NCBI GenBank assembly: GCA_021202495.1
Contig: JAJQCX010000097.1
Coordinates: 1-17,085 of the forward strand
Origin: Clostridia bacterium
Lineage (GTDB): Bacteria; Bacillota; Clostridia; UMGS1883
Length of the DNA stretch: 17,085 nt
Direction: 5' to 3'
Each line of letters opens with the position of its first letter. Position 1 is the stretch's first letter. The notes beneath the pieces are model-generated. The model was not told the DNA's origin. It saw only the letters and a program-made list of their open reading frames with translations, and searched no databases. The translations under genes and the position numbers were made by a program. Shown piece by piece: positions 15,436-17,085 of the stretch.

Positions 15436-15562
15436 AATTAGCAGTTAGCAATTAGAAATTAGAAATTGAGGAATAAAAACGCTTTGCGTTTTTGATAAAA
15501 TCAAATTTTGCAAAGCAAAATTTGTACCGGAATTGCTAATTGCACATTGCTAATTGCTAATT
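15436..15562. repeat. MITE-like palindromic element with heptad-repeat inverted ends
   Basis: The left end is five tandem heptads (AATTAGC, AGTTAGC, AATTAGA, AATTAGA, AATTGAG; 15436-15470). The right end is heptads of the opposite sense (AATTGCT, AATTGCA, CATTGCT, AATTGCT; 15531-15558, extending to 15562). As inverted repeats the outer 32 bases match at 27 positions. Inside are two perfect hairpins: AAAAACGC with a TTT loop (15475-15493) and CAAATTTTGC with an AAA loop (15502-15524). There is no coding capacity. It ends 4 bases from the guaB stop codon. Confidence 0.75.
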
Positions 15563-15566
15563 TGAA

Positions 15567-17021
15567 TTACATATTTACCGAATAGTTCGGGGCTTCCTTG
15601 GTGATGGAAATGTCGTGGGGATGGCTCTCACGCAGACCGGCATTGGAGATGCGGACAAATTTGCCGGTTTGCTTCAAAATTTCGAGGCTTGCGGCGCCGC
15701 AGTAGCCCATGCCGGAGCGCAGACCGCCCAGAAGCTGGAAGATTGTCTCCGAAAGCGGTCCCTTGTAGGGAACTCTGCCTTCGACGCCCTCGGGAACAAG
15801 CTTTTTGCTGCCTGTTTGGAAATAGCGGTCGCGGCTGCCCTGTTCCATTGCGGAGATGGAGCCCATTCCGCGGTAAACCTTGAACTTTCTGCCCTGATAG
15901 ATTTCGGTGTCGCCGGAGCTTTCGTCGCAGCCGGCAAAGAGCGAGCCAATCATGATGACGTCCGCGCCCGCGGCGATTGCCTTGGGGATGTCGCCGCTGT
16001 ATTTAATGCCGCCGTCGGCGATAACGGGAATGTTATATTTTGCCGCCGCGCTGTAGGCGTTCATAATTGCCGTGAGCTGCGGAACGCCGATGCCCGCAAC
16101 GATACGCGTTGTGCAGATTGAGCCGGGACCGATGCCGACCTTAATTGCGTCAACGCCCGCTTTAATCAAATCCTCGGCAGCTTCGGCGGTGGCAATGTTG
16201 CCTGCGATGAGCTGCAAATCGGGGAATGCGGTTTTAATTTTATCTATACATTTAAATATGTTCAAGCTATGACCGTGAGCGCTGTCGAGCACGATAACGT
16301 CGACCTTGGCGTTGACGAGCGCTTGGACGCGATCCAAAACGTCGTTCGTTATGCCGACTGCCGCGCCGGCAAGAAGCCTGCCGCTTTCGTCGCGCGCACT
16401 GTTCGGATATTGAATTTCCTTCTTGATGTCCTTTATTGTGATAAGACCCTTGAGGTTGAAATCCTTATCGACAATCGGAAGCTTTTCAATCTTGTGCTTG
16501 CTTAAGATTTCTCTCGCTTCTTCAAGGGTTGTGCCCTCGGGGGCAGTGATGAGATTTTCCTTTGTCATAACCTCGCCGATGGAGCGGTTGTAATCAGTTT
16601 CAAAGCGGAGGTCGCGGTTGGTGAGAATGCCGACAAGCTTGGTGCCCTCGACAATCGGCACGCCCGAAATTCTGTATTTGCCCATGAGCGCGTCGGCTTC
16701 AAAGAGCTTGTGCGTCGGGGTGAGGAAAAACGGATCGACAATGACGCCGTGTTCGCTTCGCTTGACCTTGTCAACCTCGCTCGCCTGAGCCTCAATAGTC
16801 ATATTTTTGTGGATAATGCCTATGCCGCCTTCACGGGCAATCGCAATTGCCATCGCCGATTCGGTGACGGTGTCCATTGCGGAGCTCATGAGCGGAATGT
16901 TGAGCTTTATTTTGTTTGTAAGCCGTGCGGTGACGTCGATGCCAGTCTGATACACATCGGATTTCTGCGGAATTAAGAGCACGTCGTCAAACGTCAGCCC
17001 CTCGTAAAGAACCTTGTCCAT
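15567..17021 (-). CDS. guaB: Inosine-5'-monophosphate dehydrogenase
   Basis: The 484-residue protein has the full bacterial IMPDH layout. It oxidises IMP to XMP with NAD+, the committed step of GMP synthesis in the cytoplasm. Two CBS motifs (about 95-150 and 155-205) interrupt the TIM barrel. The catalytic Cys303 is in GPGSICTTR, the phosphate-binding loop DGGIK is at 337-341, GMGS at 386-388, and the mobile flap EGVEGRVPYKG at 411-421. The C-terminal turn MGYCGA is at 438-443. ATG 17021 follows AAAGGTG at 17030-17036, 8 bases away. It appears monocistronic, with its own promoter near the window end and a terminator at 15389-15430. Confidence 0.98.
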   Translation of the reverse strand: MDKVLYEGLTFDDVLLIPQKSDVYQTGIDVTARLTNKIKLNIPLMSSAMDTVTESAMAIAIAREGGIGIIHKNMTIEAQASEVDKVKRSEHGVIVDPFFLTPTHKLFEADALMGKYRISGVPIVEGTKLVGILTNRDLRFETDYNRSIGEVMTKENLITAPEGTTLEEAREILSKHKIEKLPIVDKDFNLKGLITIKDIKKEIQYPNSARDESGRLLAGAAVGITNDVLDRVQALVNAKVDVIVLDSAHGHSLNIFKCIDKIKTAFPDLQLIAGNIATAEAAEDLIKAGVDAIKVGIGPGSICTTRIVAGIGVPQLTAIMNAYSAAAKYNIPVIADGGIKYSGDIPKAIAAGADVIMIGSLFAGCDESSGDTEIYQGRKFKVYRGMGSISAMEQGSRDRYFQTGSKKLVPEGVEGRVPYKGPLSETIFQLLGGLRSGMGYCGAASLEILKQTGKFVRISNAGLRESHPHDISITKEAPNYSVNM

Positions 17022-17060
17022 AACTCACACACCTTTCCCTGAATTTTTGTATTTTAAATT

Positions 17061-17069
17061 ATTATATCA
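17061..17069 (-). promoter_or_regulatory. Probable -10 of the guaB promoter
   Basis: Read on the minus strand, TGATATAAT is an extended -10 element, 40 bases before the guaB start codon. A -35 at the usual 17-bp spacing would fall beyond the window edge, so it cannot be checked here. Confidence 0.6.
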
Positions 17070-17085
17070 AATTATTTCAATGTCG

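Noticed and set aside
15436..15470. Heptad repeats as a CRISPR array or iteron origin
   Set aside because: The units are directly tandem without spacers, number only five per side, are inverted at the two ends, and no cas or replication gene is nearby.

Overview
The window looks like chromosomal DNA of a Clostridia-type Firmicute (Bacillota), probably carbohydrate-degrading and perhaps a gut or rumen anaerobe. The reasons are AGGAGG-type ribosome binding sites, a GAACNNNNGTTC-type LexA box, a YneA-like LysM protein beside lexA, an SseB-like protein, and large secreted polysaccharide-binding proteins. Species cannot be fixed from the sequence. No tRNA, rRNA, CRISPR array, transposase or phage gene was seen.

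Layout: (1) 22-2067 (+), an EF-G-like translational GTPase with an altered G4 motif, closed by a strong terminator. (2) 2134-5250 (+), a secreted multidomain protein: stalk-like domain, two ricin-like repeats, an FN3-like domain, a GH43-type propeller and a C-terminal F5/8C domain. A terminator hairpin separates it from lexA. (3) 5316-6486, an SOS module: lexA (-) and a small membrane-anchored LysM protein (+) diverge from an intergenic region with three LexA boxes placed on the two promoters. (4) 6543-9553 (+), a lipoprotein and two permeases of a carbohydrate ABC importer without an ATPase, followed by a 220-bp GC-rich hairpin array and then malQ (9822-11297). This suggests uptake and processing of malto-oligosaccharides. 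(5) 11387-12211 (+), an SseB-like protein and a stand-alone 83-residue piece resembling the middle domain of FakA/YloV, ending at a bidirectional terminator.

(6) 12312-15293 (-), a large secreted beta-helix polysaccharide-binding protein (Cthe_2159-like) containing an internal F5/8C domain. Its reading frame is open on both sides but broken by four in-frame stop codons within 57 bp, with no net frameshift. It is either a very recent pseudogene or a local sequence error. (7) 15567-17021 (-), guaB (IMP dehydrogenase). A short MITE-like palindromic element with heptad-repeat inverted ends lies between the guaB stop codon and its terminator.

How the genes fit together: secreted carbohydrate-active and carbohydrate-binding proteins act outside the cell, the importer takes up oligosaccharides, and MalQ disproportionates alpha-glucans in the cytoplasm. 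The SOS pair couples DNA damage to division control. EF-G-like protein and GuaB are housekeeping-type functions. The most notable points are the LexA-box architecture, the hairpin array with a covarying repeat pair, the stop-codon cluster, and the palindromic element after guaB.
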